Shown here: positions 1-13,675 of the stretch, in pieces | Layout of the letters: every line of letters begins with the position of its first letter | Numbering within the stretch: the first letter of the stretch is position 1 | Assembly: GCA_002914805.1 (NCBI GenBank) | Contig: JXTB01000069.1 | Location: forward strand, 426,668 to 490,667 | DNA length: 64,000 nt | Reading direction: 5' to 3' | Source of the DNA: Parasponia andersonii | Taxonomy: Eukaryota; Streptophyta; Magnoliopsida; Rosales; Cannabaceae | Program-made: the position numbers and the translations under genes | The notes under the pieces: generated by a model | The model's database searches: none | Seen by the model: only the letters and a program-made list of their open reading frames with translations | What the model was told of the DNA's origin: nothing

Positions 1-604
1 ATAATTAGGGTTTCTGATCTTTGGTGCGTGGTCAGGTTTACGAAATGGTTGAAATTTGTACAAGTAAGGCTGTTGGATCAAATGTATTTATAGGAGATCA
101 GAGGGATAAGGTATGGAAGGTACGTAATGCTTTGTATATATAGGTTGTGTACAGCTAAATATTGCTTTGTGCTACCCCACTGCTAGTATTCTCAAACATG
201 CACAACATGGTTAGGTTTTTGATATAGTTTAAGATTTTTTTTTTGAGATTAGGAAAAAGGGAAGAAGAAGATAATGCTTGATGACACAGCTACTTAAATT
301 ATAAATATAGAATGGAAACAGCACTGAGCCTAATATAGAAGGTTTATTACCGACATTTTAGAAGTTTCAACGCCAAACATAACATCAGGAACATGGCCAA
401 TTAATTGCCACATATCATTTTGTTACTAATTACCTGATTATTTGATTTTGATTTGGATAAGAGCGACATGTAATCCCGCCTGTATAAATTGTCTGATCAC
501 CCCGATTCAATTGCCACTTGCCGAGGCATTTTCTTTGAACTTTGAAAATTGAACATTACGGCCAAAATGTACATTCTATATTAACTACTTACTAGCTAGC
601 TAGT
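1..604. other. Intergenic stretch, no gene supported
   Basis: AT-rich sequence with no convincing coding frame. A short open stretch near 44-120 on the plus strand ends in a donor-like AAG/GTACGT, but nothing on either side supports an exon. It may be the tail of something lying left of the window. Confidence 0.5.
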
Positions 605-2709
605 TGTCACGATAAAATCCCGGACCGGGAAGATTCCTAAGTTCAAAAATGATTTTTTTAAATAATAATAATAAAATAATTTTAATAATAAAATTTTTAC
701 AGTTTTGTGACTACTATTAGACCTATATCGTTAATGAAATTTATTAAAACAAACCAAAACATCATTATTAGTATTCTCACAATTTAGCACACTAATTATA
801 CAGATCGAGTCCATGAAACCGGCCCTTAAATATTTTATTACAAGACAAAAAAAAATAAACAGATATATCTTACAAAGTTACTAGTTTCTCACTAGGTAAC
901 TAGCTCCTTCTTAACTGCTCCTGAATTTCTAAAATTATACCGAGCACTACTTGAGAAGGAAAAAGTAAGGAATAAGCATTCACATGCTCAATAGGAATTC
1001 AATTATCTTTTGAATGGATGTAATTTAACCAAACCTGTATGGTTAGTTCCTTTAAATCCATTTATAAATCCATAGTATTCAGAATAATCACATATTTAAA
1101 ACCAAAACCAAAATCACACCATTATTGTACATATCATACATCAACAAGAATATAAGAGAGCTCTCATCCTCCCATCACGGTCCTGTAATCACTCTGTAAT
1201 AGAGGTACCCAGCATCATGGTATTGCCCGTAGGCGTATCAGTAAAAACCTATGAAGGGGCCTAGGTCTCACACCTAGTGCTGCAGCAACTCGCTAGCTAT
1301 CTAAAAATACCGCGATGTTATTATGGAATTCAAGTGTGTGAGATACAACAAGCATGCATCCAATAATCAAATCATGCTTTAAAATTTAACTTGGCATTAT
1401 TCTGGGATTTACTATACATGTGCAGCACACCGTTGTTTTACCCTATAGTCACAATATAAAAATATGTATAAAATCTACACAGTCCAATCCCAACATAATC
1501 TAACAATTTTCAGCAATTTCATAAACTATGGTAAAATCACGATTTTTCATCAATAAGTTTTAATTCAATTAAAATCCGAGGTAAATATAAAAGTCATATA
1601 ATCGAACCCCTATCTCGATATGGTAGTAATACCAGGCTAATGACACTCCAACAATCTCCCTCTAGTCACTGAAGTGCTTAAATGGCAATTTCCGGTTCCC
1701 GATAAGTCTACTTGAAAAAGTGACTTTTCAATTGGAGCTTCAAATACAGAAATAGAGGCCATCGTTGAATTCATAGCACCCAAAAATACAAGGTTAATTA
1801 TATACTATGTCAAAAAAGGGTCCTGACAGGACCGTATTGTGGCACGTAAAACAGTGCAATTTTGTGCCACAAAAATCCAATTTTCGTTTCTCAACGAAAT
1901 ATAGTGATATTTTATATCAAAATTTATGTCTCGGTCTCACTGAGTTCAAACTCGAAAGTTAGAACTCAGTTTCGAGATCCCTAGCATTAATTAAGACCCA
2001 AAAATCCAAGAATTACATAAATACCACCTTTTGAAAATAATTAGAAAAATGTATCTTTTTCTAATTACTATTTACTGCACTTACCATTACCTTTTTACTT
2101 TAATCAACCATAAATATTCATGAGTTTTAACCCTCTTTTACCTCATATATTTATCTCAGGTACATAAATCATGTAACCAAATTAATTACGTAAATATCAC
2201 TTTTTACATAGTTAGTAAAAACGGTAAAAGTGGTGAAAATTTACCCAAGAGGAATTTTGATAAGCAACCACTTAGAGTTGGTCAGAGATGATGAGATGAA
2301 ACTCCACTTGCCGGAGGTGTCAAAAATGGAGGTCGGATGGCGTTTCGGTGGCCAGAAAACCTTGCTGGAGGTGGAATTTTTGCAGGGTCGATGTGACTTC
2401 GTCTGACGTCGAAACGAGACAAGACTAGTGGCATTGGCTTCTCTTCGAAAGCCCTTTGACGCGGGCCGAGTTGGGTCCAGGCAAGCGATGGTGGCTGCGC
2501 AACGGAGCTCGGACAGAAAGCGCTTCTTTCTCTCTTTTTCTCTCTTCTAAGCCTTTCTCTTTGAGAATTTGAAATTTTTTAGGGGTTTATAAGCAAAAAA
2601 ACAGGTACTATAGCAAATTAATAAAATATTTAGATATTTTCAATATTTTAGAATTGTGCGATTGGGTTTAAAAAATCTAAATTACCCCTATTTAAAACAA
2701 GATTTTACA
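605..2709 (-). mobile_element. Solo LTR, long-LTR gypsy-type family
   Basis: On the plus strand the block begins TGTCACGA and ends GATTTTACA, so it has TG...CA ends. It is flanked by a perfect 5-bp target-site duplication, CTAGT (600-604 and 2710-2714). Its middle (about 970-1180) clearly resembles the LTRs of the element at 2774-10047 but is more diverged. No internal domain is attached, so it is a solo LTR, probably left by recombination between two LTRs. Orientation is minus by comparison with the neighbour, whose primer site is visible. Family assignment (Del/Tekay-like) is inferred from the long LTR and its terminal sequence. Confidence 0.8.
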
Positions 2710-2773
2710 CTAGTTGTATAACTTATTTTGTTGAAAATATGGTTTCAAACTCCTTTTTTGTGAAAGGTGATTG

Positions 2774-4973
2774 TGTCACGACCGAAAATCCAAACGTGTA
2801 ACTTTTAGTGATTTTAAGTGAAAGTAGTAGAAAATAGTAGTTTCTAAAATTTTAGAAAAATTTAAGTACTTGATATTTAAGTTTTAATCCTTAAAAGTAA
2901 GTAAATTACAAGATTGGACAAATTTGATAATTATATTATTATCTACTAGTTTTAAATTTCCAAGAAATTCTTCATTTTAAGTTTAGCAAAAATCCTAATT
3001 AACTAGTTTAAAAACTTTTATTAATTCATGAAGTTTAATGAAATAATTTAATTTAAAATCCTAGACCCAAAGTTCTAATAATTTACTTATGATCATTTTA
3101 TTTTCTAAGTACTTGATTTGATAGCAAATTATCCTTATACATCTATTTAATAAATGCACTATAATTGGCTAAATAAATTTTGACTTAAAAAAGAAAGGAT
3201 ACTATAGAGTAGAAGTCAACCAATGACGATGTAGAAGACGATATACATAAGCCAAACAAGATTGTCAAGCTATCAAGATAAGGGAGTGAGAACCTGAATG
3301 CTCAGTAGAAATTTGATTATCTTTTTCAATTGATGCAACTTTACCAAACCTACATGGTTAGTACCTTTTCCAAATTCCATTTATAAAGGAGTTATAAAAT
3401 AATAAATATCCAGAATAGTCATATATATTAAAAACCAAAACTAGAAACACATTTGTACATATCATAAATCAACTCATCCCATGAGCTCACATCCTCTCAT
3501 CACAAAATAAAATAACTCGCACTATATGTACTAAGTACTCTCTACCAGATAACTATCCCAGAAAACTGTAGGGATATCCATGTGTCTAGCCTACCAAACC
3601 GGAGAGGCAACTGAATGTGTATACCTACCGAATGGGAATAATCATAAAACTTCACGCAAGTTTACAGACTCTCACTGAAAGTAAGTGTACTAGTTCGCCT
3701 ACTACAACACTGGAATACCTAAGATGTATCTCATGTGTGATCTTATGGTATATACAACATGTAACACGATATATATAATAACCGTATAGAATATAATCAA
3801 AAAATATTTTAAAACTCCGCCTGATATTATTCTAGAATTTATAAACATGTATAGAAGTCATACAGTCTAACTCCAGAATAATCCAAGATTTTGCAACATT
3901 TAAAAAAATATTATTTAATTTACAAATTTTCATAAAATAGTCATAATATAAATTTTAAATTAAATCATGTATAAAACTTGGTAATCGAACTCCTACCTCA
4001 ATTAAGTGTCCAAATAGTGCTACGAAATTATAGAGAAAGTTTGGCATCATTTGGAAGGTTGGACGTCATTTTTGAACCTTTGATCGATAGGTTTGAAAAC
4101 TCAATTCTCAATCAAAACTTCAGATCGTGAACAGACTTCACCAATGTATTTAGAGTACCTAAAAACACTAGGTTAGATATATAGTTTGATTGATTCGGGC
4201 TCGGATCAAACTCGGGTCCACAACCTACAAAACGAGATGATCTAAGCCGTTAGATTTCGATTTTATTGCTCGTCACCAAATATAGGCAATATATATATAT
4301 ATATATCAAAATTTTTGTTTTCATGAGTACATCACAAATATGAGGTTTATTTTACAATCTAACGGTCGGATTGCAAAATTTAAATATAAAACTAAAATAG
4401 CTCAAAATTGACAAAAATAGTAAAATTCAATTAGGGCAATATTGAGTCAAGATACATATATTATGATGAAGATCGCGATGAGACAAATCAAACCCGACCA
4501 TTTTCATGTCGAATGGATGCCGGAATCGGTGCCGACCAATTCCGGCGTCGGAAAAATGATCACGGGCCCTCAGCTCCACTGGTGGCAAATGGAGCCGATT
4601 GAGGCAACGGGGGTGGCGGCACGATAATCTTATGCTCTCAGGCTATCGACGGGGGTCAGTGGCGAACGTCAATGACGTCAAAATCAGCTTCACTAGAGAT
4701 TGACCAGATTTTCGGCATTTTCGCCTTTTTTTCGGCAAAGAGGAATCGAGGGAGGAGAGAGGGAAAAGGAGCTGGGAAAAAGAGAGGGCATGTGTCCATT
4801 AATAAATGGACATCTTATTTCACTAATAAGTCCTCATTTCAATAATTTCTACATCTGAATCCCCAAAATAAATTATAATTTAGTCCCTGGTTTCATAAAA
4901 TATTTTCAATTTGATTCAATTTCATTTTTTATTAAAAGATCAAAATACCCTTACGAGAATAATGGATTTTACA
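2774..4973 (-). repeat. 3' LTR of the 2774-10047 element
   Basis: Starts TGTCACGACC and ends ATTTTACA on the plus strand. The polypurine tract abuts its right edge. Collinear with 7724-10047 throughout, including a short AT microsatellite near 4288-4310. Confidence 0.85.
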
Positions 4974-7723
4974 TCCTTCCCCCCTTAAAAGAATTTTATC
5001 CTGAAATTCAAACACGAGAGAGTGCAAGTAAAATAATAGCAAATAATAGTTGAAAGACTGGTCACAGAATGTAGGAGTAGTAAATTAAACACTAGTTAAA
5101 TCAAAAAGTGTGAAACATGCACCTCTCACTTGGTGTTAGAATTCCGTCAATATACTAATGCCATACAAAGATATATAATAAGAATGTACACAAGAGACAT
5201 AGAATCGTAAGATGACTAACTAGTAAGTATAAGGCCTCAACACAAGAGATTAGGAATGATGACCTCATATTGGTAATTATTTTTAGAAGCAGAAGCGTTA
5301 ATCAGGACTAGAAGTCGAAAGCACGAAACTTCTATAATCACAACAGTAATTGTTAGGCTCCAAAATAGTATACCAGACCAAATGTCAGGTATGCATAATA
5401 CCATCTTTAGATCACATCAGATTAATAACATACTAGGACCATTCCATTTGTCTACAGTTAAACTTGGTCCTAAACAATCACTGAGTCTAAAAGCTCTAAC
5501 AAGATTTCTCATCAATATAGAAGAATACTTAATAATGTTTCAAATGGGAAACAAAAATACTAGCGTTGCATCACACATAAAATAGACATGTCTAGAGGTC
5601 AGAAACGACAATAAGAGTATGATGACATAAGTCATTTACTGTTCCTGATAACGAGCTGAAAATGACCATATACGCAAGATATTTCTAGTCAAGGACAAGA
5701 CTAGAATCACTATGAATAGAAATCTCCAACACAGAAATACTTAGCACAACAAATGCTAATAGAACTACTATAATTGATATATATAAAATATAAGTATCCA
5801 CATAACAAATATAGTCCAAAGAATTTCTAAGTCTTTTACCTAAGGTAATATCACAGGGTATTAACTCATACCATAATTAAACCCAGAGACTCTCCAAGTC
5901 TCTTTGCCTAACATAGGATTATAATAATAATCTTAAATCATCAATCACCTTTGAAGACTCTCTAAGTCTTTAGTATAGAAGGAAGTCATACAGAAATGAC
6001 TCAATATTTAATATGCAAATAAAACTATTAACAATACTACAATACCCTAGAAATAAAGTTCTAATAAAATAGATTGTCTCTGCAGCGACATCTGTCTCCC
6101 AACTAACCTCATTTTCGTTTTATAAATTATAAACAATTTTTTTTGAAAATATAAGACACAAATTAGGGGCATATAGGAATACTATACTAATTCACAATAA
6201 GGACTCACCTTAGCCATAGGTAAACAAAACTTGAACTTCAATTATTCTCTTTATAAATATAATAACAAGATTCCAACAACTCTCAATATAGACTCACGAG
6301 TAAATTAATCCATACGTCATCAATTATACCATTCAATACCAAAATCATGTATAGCTCAATAAAGCAACTCGCACACATAATAAGAAGTTTGAAAAAATAA
6401 ACATATCCAAATAACAAGGCACTTAGAACTATTCTCACAAGATTTTTTTCCCCAAAATTTCCAAATTAGATTTTTTGCAATATAATTCTTTTTTTTATTT
6501 ATACTAAGTTCCAAACAAGTTAGCTTAACCAATTTTACTTCGTAAAATTCTTGTAACAAGATATTACAAATTTGAGAAATGCACAAACCTTCAAAATTTT
6601 ACATACATACCACATAAAATCGCATCAATAATCTCAAAAAAATATAAATTTTTTGCCAAAAGTTACCATATAAATTTTCCATAGATACTTTATATTTATT
6701 TCCAAATAAATTTATAAATTTTTTTTTTCAAAACTTTCCTTAGATTCAAAATCAAGTGATAAGTAGAAACTCGATAAATTTTTGCAAGAGTATCTACTGT
6801 ATTCAAAACTAGGAAAATATTTAGGAACTTTATTCCTAAATTAACACCACTAAATATAGTATAAACCACTATTAAAACTTTATAATAGTGTAAATTAACA
6901 AACCTAAATCTCTAATAGCCCAAAAATTTCTAAAATAATATATCCCAAATATATATATATATATATATCTTATTAATATTCTAACGCTAGGAATGTTCTT
7001 AGTTTATTTAGAAACAATTGTGCCACACTGATAAAATATAAGGATAGCTCAAAAAAATACAAATCAAGCATCAAGATTTCTAAAAGTTCAAAACTAAAGA
7101 ACACAATATTAAATCCAACTAAATTCCACCAATTCAATAATTTCCATATTATTATATCAATCCCTCAATAAAAACTAGTATGTTATGACCATCCAAAAGT
7201 TCTATTGAACCATAATACGAGACTAAAGGAACATACTACCAAACACTCAAACTGGTTAGTCACATATAAATAATTTTAAAAAAATAAAATAAAATTTCAA
7301 ATCATAACCACACAAGTACAAAATGTGTCAAGTCATGTCAATCAAAATACGAGACACTAAATTACTATTTTAGAACCCACCAGGTTCGTATAGCTTATCA
7401 CAATAATGGACATAGGAGTACAAGAACGAATGTCCATTTGAAGTGAAAATTTTTAACCAGAGTAGAATTCACTAGTCTCGTGTCATCCTGACACTTCTGA
7501 GACTAGAATTTCAGAGTATAACTATCCCAACATTATCACAGTTTCACTCTAAGGAGATAAACAAGAGATTCAGAACAAAATAGAGTAAGGACAATATATT
7601 TAGCTAATTCCTAAGTGATGTATGAGGTATTTATCAAACACTTTTCTAAATCCTTTTTAAACACCAAAATATCATAAGCAAGATCCCATACAGATCTGAA
7701 GCCTAAAGCTCTGATACCAAAAC
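4974..7723 (-). other. Internal region of the gypsy-type element, no coding capacity seen
   Basis: AT-rich sequence between the polypurine tract (from 4974) and the primer site (about 7711-7722). I recognise no gag, protease, reverse transcriptase or integrase motif on either strand. Either the element was always non-autonomous or its coding part was lost long ago. Confidence 0.7.
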
Positions 7724-9793
7724 TGTCACAACCAAAAATCCAAGGCTGTGACTTTTAGTAATTTTAAGTAAAAATAGTGGTACACAGTAATTTTTAAAAT
7801 TTCAGAAAATTTTAAGCACTTGAAATTTAAGTTTTAACCTTTCAAAGTAAGTAAATTACAAGATTGGATAAATTTGATAATTATATTATTATCTACCAGT
7901 TTAAAATTTCCAAGAAATTTTTCATTTTAAGTTTAACAAAAATCCTAATTAACTAGTTTAAAAACTTTTATTAATTCATAAAGTTTAACAAAATAATTCA
8001 ATTTAAAATCCTAGACCCAAAGTTCTAATGATATACTTATGATCATTTTATTTTCTAATTACTTGATTTGATAGCAAAATCATCTTCATGCTTCTATTTA
8101 ATAAATATATTACAATTGGCTAAATAAATTTGACTTAAAAAGGAAAGGATACTAGAGTAGGAGCCAACTAATGATGATGTGGAAGATGATATACATAAGC
8201 CAAACAAGCTTGTCAAGCCACCAAGATAATTATCACAAAATAAATCGACACCTGTAAAAGGTAAGAAGTAGGGGGTGAGCACGTGAATGCTCAGTAGAAA
8301 TTCAATTACCTTTTTGAATTGATGCAACTTTATCAAACATGCACAGTTAATACCTTTTTCAAATTTCATTTATAAACTAGGTATAAAATAATTAATATCC
8401 AGAATAGTCACATATATTCAAAACTAAAACCAAAAATACATATTTGTACATATCATAAATCAACTCATCTCATGAGCTCAACTCTCTCATCATAAGCTAG
8501 AGTAGCTCATACTACATGTACTAAGTACTCTCTACTTGATAACTATCCTAGAAAACCTTAGGGACACCCATGTGTCTAACCTGCCAAACTAAAAGGGCAA
8601 CTAAATGCCTATACCTATCGAATGGGAATAATCAGAAAAACCTCCCACAGGTTTACGGGCTTTCACCGAAGACAGGTGTGCTAGTTCACTTACTACAATA
8701 CTATGATACCTGAGATGTATCTTATATGTAATTGTATTGTATATATAACATGTAACATGATATATATATATATAATAACCATGTAGAACATAATCAAACA
8801 ATGCTTTAAAACTCCACTTGATATTATTCTGTAATTTACTATACCTTAGGTAGAAAACCCACTAAATCACCCAAGATCACGATTTTATAAACATATATAG
8901 AAATCACATAGTATAATTCTAGCATAATCCAAGATTTTCTAACAATTAAAAAAATAGTATTTAATTCATGATTTTTCACAAAATAGTCATAATATAAATT
9001 TTAAATTAAAATATATATAAAACTAGGTAATTGAACCCCTACTTTAATTGAGTGTCCAAATAATACTACGGAGTTATGGAGAAAGTTTGGCATCATTTGG
9101 AAGGTCGGACGTCATTTTTGAACCTTTGATTGATAGGTTTGAAAACTCGATTTTCAATCGGAGTTTTGGATTGTGAAACATACTTCACCACTGAATTTAG
9201 AGCACCCAAAAATGTTAGGTTAGACATATAGTTTGACTGATTCGGGTTCAGGCCGAACTCAGGCACATGACACGTAAAACGAGACGATTTAAGTCGTTAG
9301 ATTTAGATTTTCTTATCCGTCATCAAATATAAGCAATATATATATATATATATATATATCAAATTTTTTTTTTTCATGAATACATCACAAATATAAGGTT
9401 TATTTTATAACTTAACGGTCGGATTGTAAAATTTAAATATAAAACTAAAATAACTCAAAATTGACAAAAATGATAAAATTCAATTCAGGCAATATTAAGT
9501 CAAGATATATATACTATGATGAAAATCATGACGAGATGAATCAAACCCGACCATTTTCATGTCAAATGGACACCGGAATCAGCTTCGGTGTCGAAAAAAT
9601 GATCACAGGCTCTCGGCTTCACCTGTTGCAAACGGAGCCGATTCAGGTGACGGGGGGTGGCGGCGTGATGAAAGTCTGCTCCCCGGCTGTTGGTGAGGGT
9701 CAGTGTGAGCGTCAATGACAATAAAATCGGCTTCACTGAAGCTTGACCGGATTTTCGGCGTTTTCGGCATTTTTTCAGCGAAGAGGAATCAGG

Positions 9794-9838
<45 letters not shown>

Positions 9839-10047
9839 GAGCTGGGGAAAAAGAGGGCACATGTCCATCAATAAATAGATATCTAATTTTGCTAATAAGT
9901 CCCTAGTTCAATAATTTCTACATCTAAATCCCCAAAATAAATTACAATTTAGTCCCTGGTTTCATAAAACATTTTCAGTTTGATTCAATTTCGATTTTTT
10001 TTTAATTAAAAGACCTAAATACCCTTACGAGAATAAGAGATTTTACA
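7724..10047 (-). repeat. 5' LTR of the 2774-10047 element
   Basis: Starts TGTCACAACC and ends ATTTTACA on the plus strand. It is about 120 bp longer than its partner because of small insertions and expanded microsatellites, including a GA run at 9795-9833. Confidence 0.85.
9795..9833. repeat. (GA)n microsatellite
   Basis: Pure GA dinucleotide run of about 19 units inside the 5' LTR. The partner LTR has only a short purine-rich stretch at the matching place (about 4753-4768), so the expansion came after insertion. Confidence 0.9.
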
Positions 10048-10415
10048 GGTTGGTAGGCTATATCAAAAAAGTTCTCAAAATTCCTTCAAAAAAAAAAAAG
10101 TTAACATTTAATTTTTTGTTATTTAAATTAAATCTAAAGTGAATGAAAAGTGGTTGGTGCATATTGAAAATGAAATGTTTGACTCAGCCTGTATACATGG
10201 ATCATTATACACGAGGCAGGGCCATCTACAATGTTTAAGAAACCTTTCTCTGTTTTCTTTTTCTTTTTTAAAAGAAAATTATATATAATAAAATTAAGAG
10301 AAAGAGTGGCGGAAGCTTTTCTCTTGTATTGCTTATTAATTAGGTGGTAAAAGTTGTTCTATATTTCTTTTTGATAGCATCTTTTTTGGCTGAAGATTTC
10401 TTTTTGATGGTTATG

Positions 10416-10446
<31 letters not shown>

Positions 10447-12782
10447 AATGAATTTTGAGAATTTCGTCTTTCAGTGTCGTACTCGATCGTTGTACTTATT
10501 GCATATACGGTGAAATAGAGATTAGAGAAAGACATTTGGGTGCATGCTTCATGGGGACCATATACGTGATGTATGTGAAAAATGCATACTTGATTTTGGG
10601 ACCTACATTCAGATTTTTAAGCATCATTATTGGTCTTGTGTGAAACAAAAGACAAGTCTTGAATTCAGAAAAATTTATCTACATGGAAAAGAAACTATCT
10701 ACTACCTTGGGTAAAGAAATAAAGGAAGATTTGACCAATCAAGACAATCAATTACGTATGAATTGATTAAAAAAAAATCTATGTATATTTCAAAGCTTGG
10801 AAAAAATTACGCAAACAAATGTTTTTCTACTTTCCCCTTGAAAAAAAAAAAACCACACCAATTAATAGCTTTATTTTTAATTAGATCTCTATCAACTTTT
10901 TTTTTTCGTCATGTGCACCTTATTTTAATTAATAATCTGAGCTAGCTATATATTGTTTAATGCTAATTAAGCATATAATCTGACCAAAAAATAGTTGGCA
11001 CTTCTAAATTCCCGCACCAAAATCTGATCTTTCGAAACTTAAAAAAGCTTTGTTTGCACGGTAGTCAGATCCCATGAAGTTTTGTAACATGAAAAATGTT
11101 AGGAACTCAATAAGAAGCATCCGGTGGGAAGCTTCAAACACAAAAATAATATTATTTTCGCCAAGCGTTACCGATCAATTATTCAAGTTATTACTCTCTT
11201 TTGTTTATTACCCAAACCTTCAGGCATGACTAATTTGTCTCTTTTTTAATTCGTCTTCTGTTTTCTCTTTTTGCTTGGCAAAATTTAATTGCGCACATAA
11301 TTTTCTGTTATGATCTTCTACGCGTTGCCGACATGTTCATGTATATCCTTTAGAAACCACTCTCCGAAGTGGGTTTCATGTTTCAGATATAAATAATTTA
11401 CTCGTGAAATATGTGAATATGAATAGAGAATTATGTCTAACTATAATAAATCATTAAAAAAAAAAAGGTTAGCTCAAGTACGAGAAACTATTAGAAAATA
11501 TTTAAATCGTCAGCCTTCTTTGTTTGACTCATCCTGATATGATTAATGATCGATGGGGTTACGCTAACTCCTTACAAGGGAAACTATGCTTTATGGGCCA
11601 AGCATCTTATTTACGAGAAAAGCAATGTTCCTTCGTTTTGTTTATTGGACATGTGGAGTAATTAACCGAAAGGAGGTGGTCAATTCCAGTTTGGACTCAT
11701 ATATATACCATGTTGTTAAATATAATATTTTAATTATGTTCTAAGTCTCACGATTATGTATTTACCTAATAAACCTAACTTTGCAAGTAAGACTATAATT
11801 GTCTAAAGTGAGATTATCTGCATATATCTGGTGGAACAACGTCACTTCTCTGAAATGACCAGCGCTTTCTCCTCAAAATCATCTTATCAATCATAGTACA
11901 TGCAAGGTACAATTACTTGCAACAATATACATATTTATACATATATATATATATATATATATACACCCAACAATATATATCAATTATATTACAAAAATAA
12001 ATTCTATTAAATTCGGTTTCTACGTACCTTCATTCATTTAAAATAAAATATGTGTAACCATAAACATGTTAAATTTACAGAAAAAGAAAATTATTATGTT
12101 GATTTTTTTTCCAAAAAAAATTACATGGAAAATCTGTTACATAATCATGTCGATTTTGATGCTAAAAGACTTTGATGTAAACCAAAATGTTACTAATTAG
12201 AATAAGACAGAAAGTCGTTATCAGCATATACAGAAAGAGATCATGAGATAGAAAATATCAACCTGTACCTTTGGAAATAGCAGGGTTAGGAATTAACTAC
12301 GTACAAAGCAAAAGCATAAAGAAAAGCAAACTTGATCAAAGGAGATTCTTTTAGCAAATAGCCACCACGGCACGTACATACCATTTCTAACATCGACAAT
12401 GGGTGTGATATGTAGAGATATGTAGGGCCGAATAAGGCTTTGGAACATCATATATTCGAAACAATGTATCTGATCCAAAAGTCGAAGGACAACAAGAAGA
12501 AATCCAGTTGATCAAGTGCCAAAGTGTAAGAAATGGAAGGTAGGCTCTCTATTCTTGGAGTATTCCTCTATACACAGTGTTAAAATGCACACACATATAT
12601 AAAATAAGCATTAAATACCAACAATATAAGTTCTTTAGAAGAAGAAAACAACCAACATTAGACGCAAGTAAACTTAAATATCTTTTTCCGGATCGTACTT
12701 TTTTTCTTTAAGATCTCTAAAGCTTTCCAAAATAACAAAAAAAAACAAAAAACAAAAAAAAAAAAGAAATTTACAGTTTCAT
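10048..12782. other. Intergenic, AT-rich, no gene
   Basis: No coding region is recognisable. It holds AT microsatellites near 10419-10442 and 11938-11962 and many homopolymer A/T tracts. Confidence 0.6.
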
Positions 12783-13379
12783 NNNNNNNNNNNNNNNNNN
12801 NNNNNNNNNNNNNNNNNNNNNNNNNNNNNNNNNNNNNNNNNNNNNNNNNNNNNNNNNNNNNNNNNNNNNNNNNNNNNNNNNNNNNNNNNNNNNNNNNNNN
12901 NNNNNNNNNNNNNNNNNNNNNNNNNNNNNNNNNNNNNNNNNNNNNNNNNNNNNNNNNNNNNNNNNNNNNNNNNNNNNNNNNNNNNNNNNNNNNNNNNNNN
13001 NNNNNNNNNNNNNNNNNNNNNNNNNNNNNNNNNNNNNNNNNNNNNNNNNNNNNNNNNNNNNNNNNNNNNNNNNNNNNNNNNNNNNNNNNNNNNNNNNNNN
13101 NNNNNNNNNNNNNNNNNNNNNNNNNNNNNNNNNNNNNNNNNNNNNNNNNNNNNNNNNNNNNNNNNNNNNNNNNNNNNNNNNNNNNNNNNNNNNNNNNNNN
13201 NNNNNNNNNNNNNNNNNNNNNNNNNNNNNNNNNNNNNNNNNNNNNNNNNNNNNNNNNNNNNNNNNNNNNNNNNNNNNNNNNNNNNNNNNNNNNNNNNNNN
13301 NNNNNNNNNNNNNNNNNNNNNNNNNNNNNNNNNNNNNNNNNNNNNNNNNNNNNNNNNNNNNNNNNNNNNNNNNNNNNNN
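12783..13379. other. Assembly gap (597 N)
   Basis: Run of N. A long open frame that appears to cross it is an artefact of unknown bases. The gap lies next to a strong inverted repeat and low-complexity A runs, which may be why assembly failed here. Confidence 0.99.
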
Positions 13380-13380
13380 T

Positions 13381-13675
13381 ACAATATAAAAATATACATG
13401 CTAAATTTTCATTGGCCAAATTGATACCTATGCATAGGTAAAAAAAAAAAATACCTACTGGATTGGTGCCTTATATATATATATATATATAAATATCAAT
13501 TTGGCCAATGAAAATTTAGTATGTATATTTTTTTATTGTAAAAAATAAGAAAGAGAAAGAGTATTAATGATGCACGTCTTTTCATGCATTTTATTATAAC
13601 CATTGGATCATCATTGGCTAAAAAAAAATACCTACCATAAGTAAAGAAAAAAAATACCTATTAGATTGGTAACCC
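13381..13675. repeat. MITE-like DNA with a 45-bp-arm hairpin
   Basis: Arms 13381-13425 and 13495-13539 are nearly perfect inverted repeats. Between them is a terminus reading GATTGGTGCC preceded by an A-rich run and TACCTA. At 13660-13675 a second terminus, ATTGGTAACCC, is again preceded by A-rich TACCTA motifs. The same terminal motifs bound the element at 60512-60770. This is probably two MITE ends of one family, the left one running into the assembly gap. No coding capacity. The superfamily is uncertain. Confidence 0.6.

Larger units (their letters stand above)
2774..10047 (-). mobile_element. LTR retrotransposon fossil, non-autonomous, gypsy-type
   Basis: Two direct repeats of about 2.2 kb (2774-4973 and 7724-10047) flank a 2.75 kb internal region. 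Just left of the right-hand LTR the minus strand reads TGGTATCAGAGC, the primer site for initiator-Met tRNA. Just right of the left-hand LTR the minus strand has a purine run ending GGGGGGAAGGA, the polypurine tract. The element therefore reads on the minus strand. Flanks GATTG and GGTTG form a 4-of-5 target-site duplication. The internal region is too short for gag-pol and has no long open frame, so it is a LARD-like or deleted derivative, structurally whole but non-coding. The LTRs look roughly 85-90% alike by eye, which implies an insertion millions of years old. Confidence 0.85.

Noticed and set aside
44-130. Possible exon ending in GTACGTAA at the left edge
   Set aside because: Only about 25 codons, no recognisable protein, and no partner exon on either side.
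9557-9871. Open frames in the LTR with Ser-Leu or Arg-Glu runs
   Set aside because: The runs are the GA microsatellite translated. The sequence is LTR, not a gene.
12658-13419. Long open frame on the minus strand across 12.7-13.4 kb
   Set aside because: Almost all of it is the run of N. The real flanks are low-complexity A/T.
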